A DNA stretch of 64,000 nt from Branchiostoma floridae (GCF_000003815.2 NC_049981.1:16809781-16873780), one strand, 5' to 3'; shown: positions 12,201 to 21,833, numbered from the stretch's first letter. Numbers and translations: made by a program. The notes: a model not told the origin generated them from the sequence alone.

Positions 12201-14394
12201 CAATGACCGTGAGTATAATTAATTTATTATTTGCCTGTTTGCTGGATGTGTTTTGCCAACCTTGCATATTAAAAAAGTTGCTGCTCAAGACTGACAAAAT
12301 CTGTGACTATGATCCATTCCCCAAGAAGCGTGACAATTGTTCCAACACATTAATGAATAGAAATTTTACATAGAACCAAATGTAAATTACCTTCCTCTGC
12401 TTTCTTGATTCACAAACTGTAATGAGGGTGACACAAATTTTTAACTCTCATTTGGGACTGCATGCTACATGCCTTAAGAATTATAGAAGAACTACTAGAT
12501 GTTTGCTTTTAGTTGTTTAAAAAAAGCTGATAACCAATTCTTATATAATTGTATACTGTCACCAATGCACACATTTACTAGTACACATCCCATTTTTCCC
12601 ATGATGTATTGCTCCACAGGTCAGGTCAGAGGTCATAGCAACCTACGCGTTGTGTGGCTTCTCCAACCTTGGGTCGATGGGGATCATGTTGGGCGGACTG
12701 GGAGCCATGGCACCCAACCGGGTGGGCGACCTGGCAGAAATGGTGGTCAGGGCCCTAATCGGGGGAAGCATTGCATGTTTCATGACTGCATCATTAGCAG
12801 GTAGTGTTAAACAGGACAGACCTCTGGTGGTGCCTCTCTGCTGATCTGTTTTGCAAGTTTTTTGACTGGATGTCAATCCTTTTGGCAGTAATTAATTTTT
12901 TACACACTGAGGAAATCAAAACACATAAATAATTTTGCCAGCATTTTCAAACTTGTACCTTTACATGTACATTTTGAAAATTACTTCTGTGCAACAAATT
13001 TGAACTGCAATTATAATGTGCTTAAAAATTTTCAGGCTTGATAGAAAATTCAACACTGGAAACAAAAGGTTCATAGATAAGCAAAACAGATCTTAAGACC
13101 CAGGTCTGTCACTGTGCCAGGGGATCCTGGAGGATAATGATGCCTCCATAATAGTACTAACAAAACCTACCTCAGACTTCATTTCTGTTATTCCGCCCCC
13201 GAGTTGGCTGGACCGCCTTCCACTAACCCTCAAGTGTTATCTACCGCTGTCTCTACTTAATCCTTCTCTTTCCAGGTTCGATCTGAAGTTATAGCCACCT
13301 ATGCTCTGTGCGGCTTTTCCAACATTGGTGCTATTGGTGTGCAGATAGGTGGGATTGGGGCGCTTGCCCCTGAGAGAAGGGGTGATATAGCTGACATGGC
13401 CCTGAGGGCTTTGGTGGCGGGTTCTATAGCTTGCTTCATGACTGCCTCTTTAGCAGGTATATTTCTGTGGTGTTTCTTCCCATCGTAAGGTATACATGTA
13501 TGTTCAAGCAGATTTAACAGTTGCGCTTGTTTTCTGGATTTCTTTCTCAAAACAAATCCAGCTTAGTCTACTACATCTTGATGATCATAAACCCACTCAG
13601 TAGCCTTATTCTTGCTGAATATTTGCACATTGTTCTTGTTTTTGATAAATGCTGAACCTTGACAAGAACTCTTTGCACAAATCTCGCTAAATATTTTCTT
13701 ATTTTTATTGATTGTTTGCTTACTGTTCCTTCGTCTAATTTCATTAATAAGATTTTCATTCTTGATTCGTTAATGGAAAGGTTAGTGCATTATTTTGTTG
13801 TCAAACAAAAGTTTTCATTCACACTAGATATCTACCAAAATTATTAGCTTCACACTAAAATTCAAAGTACATGATGCTCTACTTGTCATGTAACGTTGAA
13901 CTCTCATGATTCTGCTGGAACCCATAGCAGCCACATTAAAAAATGGTGTTATCGAGGGCTTTGTAAGAGTAGCTCAGTTATAATTATATGAAATGTGCAT
14001 ACCTTAGAGATTGCTGATACTGCATTCACTAAATTCATGCATCTTTAAACTCACTGGTCTTAGGCAGAATAATGAGAGCTGAAGAGATAATGTTACCCGG
14101 TATAGTCATCAACAATTTGTGGAGCATTTGGGGGCTATGAAATGTCTGCTTTGAATAACATTCAATCTTTTACGTTGTTTGGCATGTATCACCATTATCA
14201 GTTATTTGATAGTTTTGTGTAGAATTCTCACCATTTTGTTCTGTTCTGTCCCAGGAATGTTGTACCAGGAACCAGCGGCTATGATCATGGCTGCTACCAA
14301 CGCAACTCTTAATGCCACACTCAATGCAACAGCCAATCCAAATGCAACTGTTCTGCCAACAGTCTTCACCTTTCTCACCAGCCCAAACCCATAA
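115..14394 (+). CDS. SLC28A: Concentrative (Na+-coupled) nucleoside transporter, SLC28/CNT family
   Basis: Plasma-membrane symporter that imports nucleosides with Na+ or H+. Coding exons: first exon 4132-4176 (or 115-210), then 5413-5469, 5871-6081, 6567-6780, 7644-7785, 8205-8396, 8497-8562, 8784-8879, 9544-9637, 10141-10300, 11134-11302, 12029-12208, then either 12620-12800 or 13276-13456, then 14255-14394. All junctions are GT/AG and phases agree; the product is 648 residues from the 4132 start, a usual length for animal CNTs. Recognition rests on [99 protein letters not shown] and [15 protein letters not shown]. The N terminus is cytosolic and proline-rich (ETPPPAY). The C terminus carries several N-A-T sequons, as expected for the glycosylated extracellular tail. 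Position 343 is Asp where the family has Glu. The N run at 11011-11110 is intronic, so no exon seems lost. Family assignment is certain; the CNT1/2/3 subtype is not. Confidence 0.95.
222..490. repeat. Direct duplication containing an inverted repeat
   Basis: A block starting gttgttttgattaa and containing cgctgcattcgacagt occurs near 224-320 and again near 405-480. The first copy also carries the reverse complement of its own core (actgtcgaatgcagcgtt at 309-326), forming a hairpin with arms of about 18 nt around a loop of about 36 nt. Both copies include aataatttcagcaacgtact. Confidence 0.7.
1076..1160. repeat. Near-perfect 85-nt hairpin
   Basis: Two 41-nt arms (1076-1116 and 1120-1160) are reverse complements with only two mismatches, separated by a 3-nt loop. 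Left arm begins cagaagacacattg; right arm ends caatgtgtcttctg. The loop is too short for a typical microRNA precursor, so a foldback element or inverted duplication is more likely. Confidence 0.85.
2032..2055. promoter_or_regulatory. Two tandem CRE-like sites
   Basis: Two perfect TGACGTCA palindromes lie at 2032-2039 and 2048-2055, with a CACGTG E-box just upstream near 2016. This pattern is typical of CREB/ATF-responsive promoters or enhancers. It sits in the long first intron of the SLC28 gene and could mark an internal promoter. Motif match only. Confidence 0.45.
4132..4176 (+). CDS. SLC28A: Likely first coding exon of the SLC28 gene
   Basis: An ATG at 4132 gives [15 protein letters not shown] followed by the strong donor gtaagg at 4177, phase 0, matching the phase-0 acceptor at 5413. 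With this start the transporter is 648 residues, and the conserved GQT(D/E) acidic residue falls at position 343, the same number as in human CNT3. Either this or the 115-210 exon could be the usual start. Confidence 0.6.
4372..4599. mobile_element. Palindromic MITE family, copy 1
   Basis: Element of about 200-230 bp with a half-palindromic layout: terminal motifs resembling ctgtaaatgca / tgcatttacagt and internal words such as gcggtagcaggaaaa, gcggtggttttaa and aaaaaccgcaaac. Related copies are at 9113-9316, 23564-23761 and 49210-49410. Open frames across it on both strands are by-products of the repeat. Confidence 0.75.
4894..5237. mobile_element. hAT-like MITE, copy 1
   Basis: 344-bp element with terminal inverted repeats CAGGGCTCTAGCCAGC and GCTGGTTAGAGCCCTG (one mismatch). 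It is closely similar along its length to 46334-46673. Ends starting CAGGG are typical of hAT elements. It contains the palindrome ccgtcaattgacgg. No coding capacity. The 8-bp target duplication is unclear at this copy. Confidence 0.8.
6127..6215. repeat. Short tandem repeat, 17-bp unit
   Basis: About five copies of gtcatttatgtaaagaa. The last copies are diverged (gtcatttatgcaaatgaag, gccatttatgcaaataaat). It lies in the intron after the 5871-6081 exon of SLC28. Confidence 0.85.
7024..7140 (+). pseudogene. Intronic relic of the 3' end of SLC28 exon 6567-6780
   Basis: A copy of the end of the upstream exon and its following intron (source about 6757-6870) recurs here: atgggaaatatctgggttaa, followed by matching intron sequence through gggtcca and aatgactgcg. 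The donor GTAAGT of the source is GAAAGT in the copy, so it cannot be used as the same splice site. It is a dead partial exon duplication. Confidence 0.8.
7808..7890 (+). mobile_element. tRNA-derived SINE fragment
   Basis: A tRNA D-arm/A-box-like block, tagctcaactggtagcagcc at 7817, is followed about 60 nt later by a B-box-like ggttcaagtc. This spacing is typical of tRNA-derived SINE heads. It lies directly after a coding exon, in the SLC28 intron. Confidence 0.6.
9113..9316. mobile_element. Palindromic MITE family, copy 2
   Basis: Same family as 4372-4599 but inverted: starts actgtaaaagcagaaac, contains ttgcggtggtttaa and accaccgcgaaaa, ends near aatgcattcacagt. It lies in the SLC28 intron before the 9544 exon. 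Confidence 0.75.
10845..10935 (+). mobile_element. Hammerhead-like motif of a probable Penelope-type element remnant
   Basis: The string cactgaggaaggaaggtgg continues to cctttcgaaacgtc. It reads as CTGAGGA, a short stem (gaagg/ccttt with one G-T pair), loop tggatg, then GAAACGTC. A second copy with a different stem sequence is at about 46857-46895. Penelope-like retroelements are known to carry such hammerhead motifs. I could not find a convincing stem I, so activity is doubtful. Confidence 0.45.
11011..11110. other. Assembly gap (100 N)
   Basis: Run of N inside the SLC28 intron 10301-11133. Flanking exon phases agree across it. Confidence 0.99.
11340..11721 (-). mobile_element. Interspersed repeat with GC-rich foldback, copy 1
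   Basis: About 380 bp in an SLC28 intron that matches, in reverse complement, the repeat at about 25678-26100 in an Aph-1 intron. Shared words include tcgaaaacgtttgatac, cattcgaa, ttcgaggg/ccctcgaa and acaccgtgttgtatt. A GC-rich segment (gggtgatccgac and its mirror) would fold on itself. No protein is encoded. Confidence 0.7.
12620..12800 (+). CDS. SLC28A: SLC28 exon 13, version A (duplicated exon)
   Basis: 181 nt, entering in phase 0 and leaving in phase 1. It encodes [20 protein letters not shown] and the following transport-domain segment, to CFMTASLAG. Version B (13276-13456) has the same length, phases and core, so each fits the flanking exons. Using both would shift the frame, because 181 is not a multiple of 3. 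Version A keeps Ser at the position that aligns with human CNT3 Ser568. Confidence 0.9.
13276..13456 (+). CDS. SLC28A: SLC28 exon 13, version B (duplicated exon)
   Basis: A second 181-nt exon, 475 bp after version A, with its own pyrimidine-rich acceptor (ttctctttccag) and donor (gtatat). It encodes [20 protein letters not shown] and ends CFMTASLAG. It differs from version A at many positions, including Ser to Ala at the CNT3 Ser568-equivalent site and an Ala-Pro-Glu-Arg-Arg loop in place of Ala-Pro-Asn-Arg-Val. The frame is open and conserved despite nucleotide divergence, which argues against a dead copy. Confidence 0.9.
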
Positions 14395-16014
14395 ACACCT
14401 TTGTGACTTTCTGACAAAGGTGATATTTGACACCTGAACAGTGCCTGGATTTTGTGCCTTCAATTACTGTAAAAGTTTTTCTAACAATTAAAATAGACAG
14501 TAATTTTTGTTTTGAATTTAGGTGCATACGACCATAGGATTTACTAAGGCATCAGATGATAGGATATTGTGAATTTCAAGCTGCAATTCTCAAAAAATAC
14601 AAAAGAATGCCTTCCTATTCCCATATGCAATGTTAATGCTGTCAGTTTCTCAATCAATGTTAATTACTTTGCCAGGGGTTTATAAAAAGTTGTGCGACAT
14701 GACTAAAGTGGTCCAATTTCAAGTTCTGATAACTTATTAGTGACTTCAAGGACGTTATGGGCTTGAACTGCCTACAACTATCCAATCATAACAAATTGCT
14801 GGGAATTGACCAATCAGACTTCAACACTGAGTTGATTGACCAATCACTACTGTGTATGGACAATACTGAGATGATTGGCCAATCACAACTGTGTATGTCT
14901 TGAATTAGTCGGATCACAATTCAGGTGAATTGACCAATTACAATTGGAGGTACAGTTGATGATAGGTTCTGGCATATAGCTAACTTTGTATTGGTTTCAA
15001 TTGCCCCCTTGACAATTGACCAATCACAATTTGACCAGTTGCAATTGAAAATAGAGGAAGTATTTCTGGCTGGTAATTTTGTTAGCAGTTAAGTTACCTT
15101 TCAAGCTAAAGCTCTTACTAATGTTGCATTGACAATCAATACAATGCTTTTATTTCTTAACCTATCAAATTTAATGAAAAGGATACTGTATATTTTGTTA
15201 CTAATGCAAAGGGAATTGAAGCTTTACAAGTGCTAGTTCACTGCCTTTAATACTTAACTGTGGGTACTTATTTTATGAGTGTGTATTCTAGCTTTGTGAT
15301 ATTGTTTTTATTTTAAACATGCTCATGTCAAAATCTTCTTTGATTAGTAAATCTCTGTGTGTTTTAGTAACTTAAAAGCCATAATGTCATATGACATGAA
15401 TGCAATATATGCTATATGTGCTGCTTAAAAACTGATTTTCAAGCTCTGTTTGTCTTTTACTCACATGGTGTATTTTAGTGTATGTTAACTTTTAAACCTT
15501 TATCAGTTTTTTATCAGACTTTTTCCTCCATTTCATTATGCATATTTAGAGCATTTTCATTGCACTGCCAATAATTATGTGGCATAAACAATATGATATA
15601 GAGTAGTTCAAATTCACTTTGAAATATGCTGATCAGAAAATGAAACAAAAATTACAAAATTTAGAGACTAGACCTATATGAAGGAACAAACTCTATATTT
15701 TCAAAATGAACAAAAATATATGTACAAATTAATTTTCTGATCCAATTTTTTTAAAATAAATTTTACCCAAGATTTGAATTATGTCTTCCAACTGTATGAA
15801 ATAACATCAAATGTCCGTAGATTTTTAATATAGACTAGCAAAAACTGAAACATGTATTTTCATATCCTGTACAGCCCTATGTCTGCAGAATAAAATTTTC
15901 AAGGATCTGGTGGAAAACACTAAAATGTGTCATCTTCCTTGTCTCAAGTGTTATTTTCAATGTTAATTCCACAACATTCTCGGGAAACTTTCAGTAACAA
16001 AAGCCAGATTTAGC
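14395..16014. other. Convergent 3' UTR region of SLC28 (+) and the DYNLT-like gene (-)
   Basis: AT-rich, no coding exon. Possible poly(A) signals AATAAA for the + gene are at 15755-15760 and 15889-15894; a minus-strand AATAAA is at 15307-15312. If these are used, the two 3' UTRs overlap. The region also contains the CCAAT-type repeats at 14780-15045. Confidence 0.55.
14780..15045. repeat. Degenerate repeats of a GACCAATCA motif
   Basis: The words attgaccaatca, attggccaatca, attgaccaatta and ttgaccagttgcaattg recur at least six times with irregular spacing. Both CCAAT and its complement appear. It sits in the presumed 3' UTR of SLC28, so it is probably a decayed tandem repeat rather than a promoter. 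Confidence 0.6.
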
Positions 16015-18588
16015 CTAGTCCTGGTAAATGCCGTAAACAATGGCGGTTGCATGCAGAGACGGATTTTCAAACTCTCCCCAGGCGAAGTTGTCATTTCCGT
16101 CGTCCCACAGGCACCTGCTGCCAATGCGCATGCTTTGGTCGCACTTCTGACCAATGGTGACCCAGGAGATGATCTTGTGACGGCTCATCCCTATTTCCTT
16201 CACCTGGAAAATTATTGTTTCGTTACTCCATTTCTTTCTTTTTTTTTTTGTTCTTTGTAAAACTGGCCAGAGTCTTTCTTTAAAGACTGATGGTACCAAG
16301 CATTCACTTTATACCAACTCAGTTGTTTGGAATTCAATGCTTGCATTATTAAAATAAATCAAGTTGCTATTGGACTTGATACTTCTATGATTTTTTTATC
16401 TTCTTCATATGATCTTGTAAGAAAAACTCAAAGCACGGTGCATAGAATTGGCGACAAGCTAAGAGGAACTATTAGTGCTTCCTCTCACAAAAGGTGAATA
16501 ACTCACAGCATTATATGCATGACTGCTGCAATGAAGTTCATCATTCATGTAAACAGTTGAGATTATTTTGTCCTTACCTTGTCCTTGATCTCCTGTGACA
16601 GATGTTTGGCCAGTTCCCGACAGTGGTACACCTCATACTCCTCCTTCTCCAGCATGGCCAAGGATTCATCAATTATGGTCTTCACTTTACCTACCTGTGA
16701 CAAACATTTTCATGTACAATATATCTTTTATTTTATTTCTTGTTTCGGGCGCTACACATTGTTTATAGTCTATTAAAAGATGCATACAGCTGATTTGATC
16801 CACTCACACAAGGATATACCCTACTACTCTTGTTGGTAAGTGTGGTGGGTTCTTTAATGTGCTCGAATTGTGGCTGTCTTCAAACGGGCCTCCAGATTTA
16901 CATCTTATTCCAGAATGTGACCCTAACAAAAGCTATGGGTGCTCATTTTCACCTGAGTCTAGTGAGAAATGTGGTGTTGACTGCCTTTCCCAATGGTTAG
17001 GACACAGCATTTGCCTGGGTCTGCATATGGAATCTAATTCTGAGTGAACAGTCCTACCAGAAGGCAACCATACAACACAACCTGCCTTGCCCGTATTAGA
17101 GGACACTATTTGAAGCCCTTGCGGAGACAGAGAGTCACGTACCTGAAATCGAACGTCGGGAGCCGTTTTGTAAGTGTTCTCGTACTCCATTTTCAGTGGT
17201 GGTCTTCTGAAACTGACGTCCTCGTAACTTGACTCCGGCTGGACGGCCATGGTCATCACACTGGACCCACATATCTGTGAAGTACAGTAGAGTCATCACA
17301 CTGGACCCACATATCTGTGAAGTACAGTAGAGTCATCACACTGGACCCACATATCTGTGAAGTACAGTAGAGTCATCACACTGGACCCACATATCTGTGA
17401 AGTACAGTAGAGTCATCACACTGGACCCACATATCTGTGATAGTACAGTAGAGTCATCACACTGGACCCACATATCTGTGAAGTACAGTAGAGTCATCAC
17501 ACTGGACCCACATATCTGTGATAGTACAGTAGAGTCATCACACTGGACCCACATATCTGTGATAGTACAGTAGAGTCGTCACACTGGACCCACATATCTG
17601 TGAAGTACAGTAGAGTCGTCACACTGGACCCACATATCTGTGAAGTACAGTAGAGTCATCACACTGGACCCACATATCTGTGAAGTACAGTAGAGTCATC
17701 ACACTGGACCCACATATCTGTGATAGTACAGTAGAGTCATCACACTGGACCCACATATCTGTGAAGTACAGTAGAGTCATCACACTGGACCCACATATCT
17801 GTGATAGTACAGTAGAGTCATCACACTGGACCCACATATCTGTGATAGTACAGTAGAGTCATCACACTGGACCCACATATCTGTGAACTAGAGACTAGAG
17901 CTCAGCCGGGGAGGAATTCTAGTTTCCAGCTCAGGCCGCTCTTCAAGCTCAATAAGTTCTGTTGATAGCATTTTCTCTCATTTCCAGGTTAGCAGGTCAT
18001 AGAAAAACGTAAAATTAACTTAAAAAAACAAATTTTAACTATTTCACATGCTATTGGACTTTATGTGAGATAACCTATACAATACATGCTTATATAGCTA
18101 ATAGTACCGTTATACATTTAATTTGGGAAATTATGTTCAATAATCAGGTTTTAAGTACAGCGCTCATCATCAGTTTTGTGAAATACATAATTCATATTTT
18201 ATTATAGCCACGGCGATTCTGCGTGGAAGGACGCATTTGCTTGTATATTTCATATAATTAAACTTTAGTGTCTTACATATATAATAATACAGGCACATTT
18301 CCGTCCTCCCATACAGTCGCCACTACTAATCTAATGCTATTGATTGTGTTTCTCTCATACAAATTGAACGAAGATTTCTTTTTAAATGTCCGGACATGTC
18401 ACAGTCACTCTTGCAAACAACGATTATGACAGAATCGTGTAAAATTTGCTGCTTACAAAAATGTTTTCTTGGGCAATCCTAAGCCAGACCTTGCTATAAC
18501 CTTACAAAGTCACCTTGGGTTTTGAGGACTTGACCTCAAACAAGCTTCCTCTTCTTTCCCTTGCCGGCGGTGCTTTGGGTTCCTCCAT
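16015..18588 (-). CDS. Tctex1-domain dynein light chain, DYNLT5 (TCTEX1D1)-like
   Basis: Tctex1-type light chains link cargo to cytoplasmic dynein or act in axonemal and intraflagellar dynein complexes. Minus-strand coding exons: 18514-18588, 17143-17274, 16578-16694, 16015-16203; all phase 0; total 170 residues, close to vertebrate DYNLT5. The N terminus holds the RRGSL motif seen in this subgroup, then MEYENTYKTAP. The Tctex1 fold follows: EEYEVYHCRELAKHLSQEIK, KEIGMSRHKIISWVTIGQK and IGSRCLWDDGNDNFAW, ending ATAIVYGIYQD. The first coding donor (gtgact) is weak; a stronger-looking gtaagg 8 nt downstream would break the frame. An internal ATG at 17250 could start a shorter form. The acceptor of the second coding exon lies inside the minisatellite at 17252-17886. 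Family certain, exact subfamily less so. Confidence 0.88.
17252..17886. repeat. Minisatellite, 16 copies of a 40/41-bp unit spanning a splice acceptor
   Basis: Sixteen tandem units of tcatcacactggacccacat followed by atctgtgaagtacagtagag (40 bp), or the 41-bp variant with tgatag. Units are almost identical; two have tcgtc for tcatc. On the minus strand each unit reads ctgtacttcacag (or ctgtactatcacag) followed by atatgtgggtcc. The unit nearest the exon supplies the real acceptor and first codons of the DYNLT-like coding exon (from 17274), so the other 15 carry duplicated acceptors. Confidence 0.97.
17887..18513 (-). other. Rest of DYNLT-like intron 1
   Basis: Non-coding AT-rich sequence between the minisatellite and the first coding exon; I see no further element in it. 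Confidence 0.6.
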
Positions 18589-18654
18589 GGCTTCTCTGTT
18601 GTTACAACTTACAGATACGGATCTTCCGGATTTTACTTATAAATATCTTATTTT

Positions 18655-19115
18655 GTCCCAAATAATTTAGATGTCTTTGGTGACAAACGCAACAAATCAA
18701 ATAGGCAGTTTTATTTGCGGTCAGTGGCCTCTTCTGTTGTCAAGGATGCGACATAAACAGAACGTTCGAATATTGCGTCATCGCCCCAGATACTAGTATT
18801 CGAGCATTCTCAGTCACGTGACCTTGCAGTTGTAAAATAAGAACATAGCAACAATGATGGAACGTAGTAACCCTTCATGTGTTTCATTTGCTTTGGTTGT
18901 TTCTGGCACTACTAATAAGAGAAATGTTCCGGACAACTTTCAGTTGTAGGTATAGGAATCATCTAGCCTTTATTCAGTTAAATCAAACAATCGGTTAGAT
19001 GTGTTTGGTGACAACTGTCGTGCTAGCTGGTAGATTCCATGATTCGGGCGTTCAGTTTCGTGACGTTCCAGCTGTAATAGAACATAGAAACAGTGATAGA
19101 ACATGGCAACCGGAA
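18655..19115. promoter_or_regulatory. Divergent promoter region with a diverged tandem duplication
   Basis: The interval between the minus-strand DYNLT-like gene and the plus-strand small membrane protein gene contains two related blocks (about 18668-18871 and 18993-19112). Both start ttagatgt(c/g)tttggtgacaa and end with a gaacat-g-caac type word. The first includes a CACGTG E-box at about 18815. The gcaac/gttgc words resemble half X-boxes bound by RFX factors, which would suit a dynein light chain gene, but no full X-box is present. Confidence 0.4.
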
Positions 19116-19584
19116 TTTGTTGAAAACAAAAGTGCGGAATATCAATCTTCTTTCTCGTACTTCTACCAGGAGAAACTTTCCACCGACCCTTTCTAGCTTA
19201 TACAAATCTTTAGTAGTCTTGCCCAAGAACAGTTACTCACCGGTACCAAGAGAGGTGAGTTATTTCAGAATTATATGGCAATATGTTTTAAAGCTCACAA
19301 TCCGAGATACCAGCCGAAGACTATCGAGTCACGGTTGATCTGAATCTTAAGGCACACCAAATCAAGTTTCCCGTTTCTCGGATTTTGATCTGAGTCAGAA
19401 TAACGGATAATGTGGGCAAATCTGAAATATCATAGAAAAAATTCTCTTGGTTTTCTCAGAAAAACTTTATTCAGTTGAGACAAGTGTTCACTGCCGGCAT
19501 GCCTATCTTCATACTAATCTGTTACAGTACTGTCTACTCGGGTGCATTTTCAACAAGAGTGGTAGAAGAAGAAGACAGAATAAG

Positions 19585-19842
19585 ATGTCTACCGACGCTC
19601 CAAGCAGCACCACGGCACCCATCCAACCTACCACTACACCTGCGGAAAGTCTCCTCTTCGGGTTCTTCCAGAACGACCCCTTCAACATTTTCTTCTTGTC
19701 GATCCTCGCGACATTTGTGCTCGTGATACTCCTGATGATTTTGACTTGCGTCTGTTACTCCTGTAGATCGTCTTGCTGCAAGTCTAGATGTTGTAGTTGT
19801 TGTAAGAGGGACAATGCCGTGCATAGTGTCGAATTACTGTGA
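19585..19842 (+). CDS. Small single-pass Cys-rich membrane protein
   Basis: 85 residues, family not recognised. Residues 1-24 are Ser/Thr/Pro-rich, 33-56 form one strong hydrophobic segment (FNIFFLSILATFVLVILLMI), followed by a dense Cys cluster (CVCYSCRSSCC, CCSCCKRD) and a short tail ending SVELL. The cluster just after the membrane segment looks like a palmitoylation site. A likely 5' UTR intron supports a real gene: donor gtgagt at 19255 and acceptor ttttctcag ending at 19459. The ATG at 19585 was chosen because the longer upstream frame crosses that acceptor and has no protein-like features. It resembles small integral membrane (SMIM-type) proteins only in general layout. Confidence 0.6.
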   Translation: MSTDAPSSTTAPIQPTTTPAESLLFGFFQNDPFNIFFLSILATFVLVILLMILTCVCYSCRSSCCKSRCCSCCKRDNAVHSVELL

Positions 19843-21833
19843 CGAGCCAAAATGGCCGGGGCATTTATTTTATTTTATCTTATGATTAACTTTTTAAATT
19901 GAAGTCATTTGCAGCTTTCATTAAGACACAAATTAATGCCACAAGGCAGGAGTAAAAAGGACGAACGGGCCTTTTTCAATCCCAGTCACTCAAAAGTTAA
20001 ATGATTACGTTGCAATGCTCACCATTTGTATAAATAATGATACATGCAACTCACTGTGTAAAATACTAGTATTCATATTGCTACAAATACGTGTAGTAGT
20101 ACATATGCAATAGATATGTAAATGAAATATACTTTAGATAAGATTCAACCTCTTGTTTACTCGCCCGTCCATTATTGTACAGTCAAACGATCCGGCGTGG
20201 CCCATCGCAGGACACGCCGCCCAATTGCTCATCGGGACGCCATCATAGTAAAGAAATCTCTATATCAGACGGTCATGAAAAGAACAGACGACGAGCGCGG
20301 GAATATTGACTCGTATCGGCATGGGGAGCGCATTCTCCTTGTCGCCCTGATGCCACCATGCGGCGAGGCGTAGCAGAATTCAATACTCCCTCTGCTTCCA
20401 AAAAGGAAGTCAAACCCAACCTGTTTATATATATAATTATAACTGTCCATTGTCACTTGTATATCTCCTATGTTTATAGTTATACCATGTATTTCCAATT
20501 AGCCCTCGGGCACGGACTTGCAAATTAAACTTCGATTAAAGACAGGATTAAGAGGAAAAGGTGCACGGTAGACGCTCTATCGACACAGCATCTGCAGGTG
20601 AAAAACGTTGTGTGCAAGGAACTTTGTTGACTATCAGTATCAGCTTTATTTGTTGAAATATATATAAATGGAAGATACCTATAACAATACAAGATGTTTA
20701 TCTTTTTTTCTTTTCTTTTTTTGCGAACTTTTGCATGCCTCTACCTCACCTCACGTGCCGCATGATGGCACACGAGTCGGGGGTAGGAGGAACCCCTTAC
20801 ATCCTTGGTCGGAAGTCCTCTTAGGAGACGGATACTCCAAACAACAAAGCTGCATCTGCTGGAGCCGCCTCACACGTTGCATACAGTTGCCGGCCTGTGA
20901 AACTTATTGCTTCTGAATCAGTAGACGAGAGGGTGGAGAAGGAATTGCACACCCCTCCTTCACCATCATGAAAAAGACATGTGCAGGTCAGGCAAACAGG
21001 CAAAGAGCCTGTCTGCCTCCTCATCTGTCCAATGGACAGGAGAACCACAAAAGAACCTCACCTCTAACGTTACGCCTATCCCTAAATGTTTTGCCTAAAT
21101 GTTTCAAGAAAAGAAGACACGCGAAAAACACAGAAACTGCGTCGGGGATTAGGGTCTCAAAAGTAGCCTGGTATCCAGCCGTAATATAGCTCCCGAGTCT
21201 CTCCTCTTTGCATCCAACGTATTGGCACAATGACATAGTACAGGGTCTGAACAAGGACATATATTAAAGAGCAATGTCCTTGGTCTGAGGAAACTCGGGA
21301 AAGCGCGCGAAACTTAGTCTTGTAGTCATGAATGTTTGGACATTGCAGTTCTGACGAAGTCTGATAGGTTTCGCCGGGAAAGTGACGTCATACCAAACAT
21401 TGCCATCGTCAAAGGCTTGGATAAGTTTGATAGTCTTGATGTTCTTCTGATTTTCCTATTTCTGTCAAAAATAAGATCCATGTTAACGCATATTTTGATA
21501 TTTAAAAAAAATGAGCTGTAAAGATTGGGACTTCGAGCCCCATGAGCCTTTGCGGCACGTGCGAACCAAAACCGGAAGTACAAAAGGTTGTGTTGGACAT
21601 CATTTTTTTCCATCATAAAATCCTTATTTCTGGCTTTAAATTGGCGTTTTGTCGGTAATAAAGTAAAGAACAGGGTGCGTTAAGGTTTAAGGTCAATTCC
21701 TGAATCCACAACAACGGGTTATTCAGCGCCGAAAACGGTCATAGCCATACGGGCACCGGTCGAGCTGAAAAAATTGTGTTTTATTTTTTTATCGAAACTT
21801 TACTTTGTAACGTTACTGTGATTTTTTGAGAAA
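19843..21833. other. Intergenic region upstream of Aph-1
   Basis: No convincing exon. The open frames at 20122-20373, 20668-20916 and 20968-21189 lack domains, splice context or conserved features. The last 300 bases probably hold the Aph-1 promoter: a CACGTG E-box at 21556-21561 and an ETS-type site accggaagt at 21571-21579. Confidence 0.55.
21556..21579 (+). promoter_or_regulatory. E-box and ETS-type site upstream of Aph-1
   Basis: CACGTG followed 10 nt later by accggaagt, about 255 bp before the Aph-1 ATG. ETS sites are common in TATA-less housekeeping promoters. Motif match only. Confidence 0.4.

Noticed and set aside
17336-17837. Two 72-residue minus-strand frames repeating MWVQCDDSTVL / ICGSSVMTLLYF
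   Set aside because: They are translations of the 40/41-bp minisatellite, not genes; frames arise because 120 bp is a multiple of 3.
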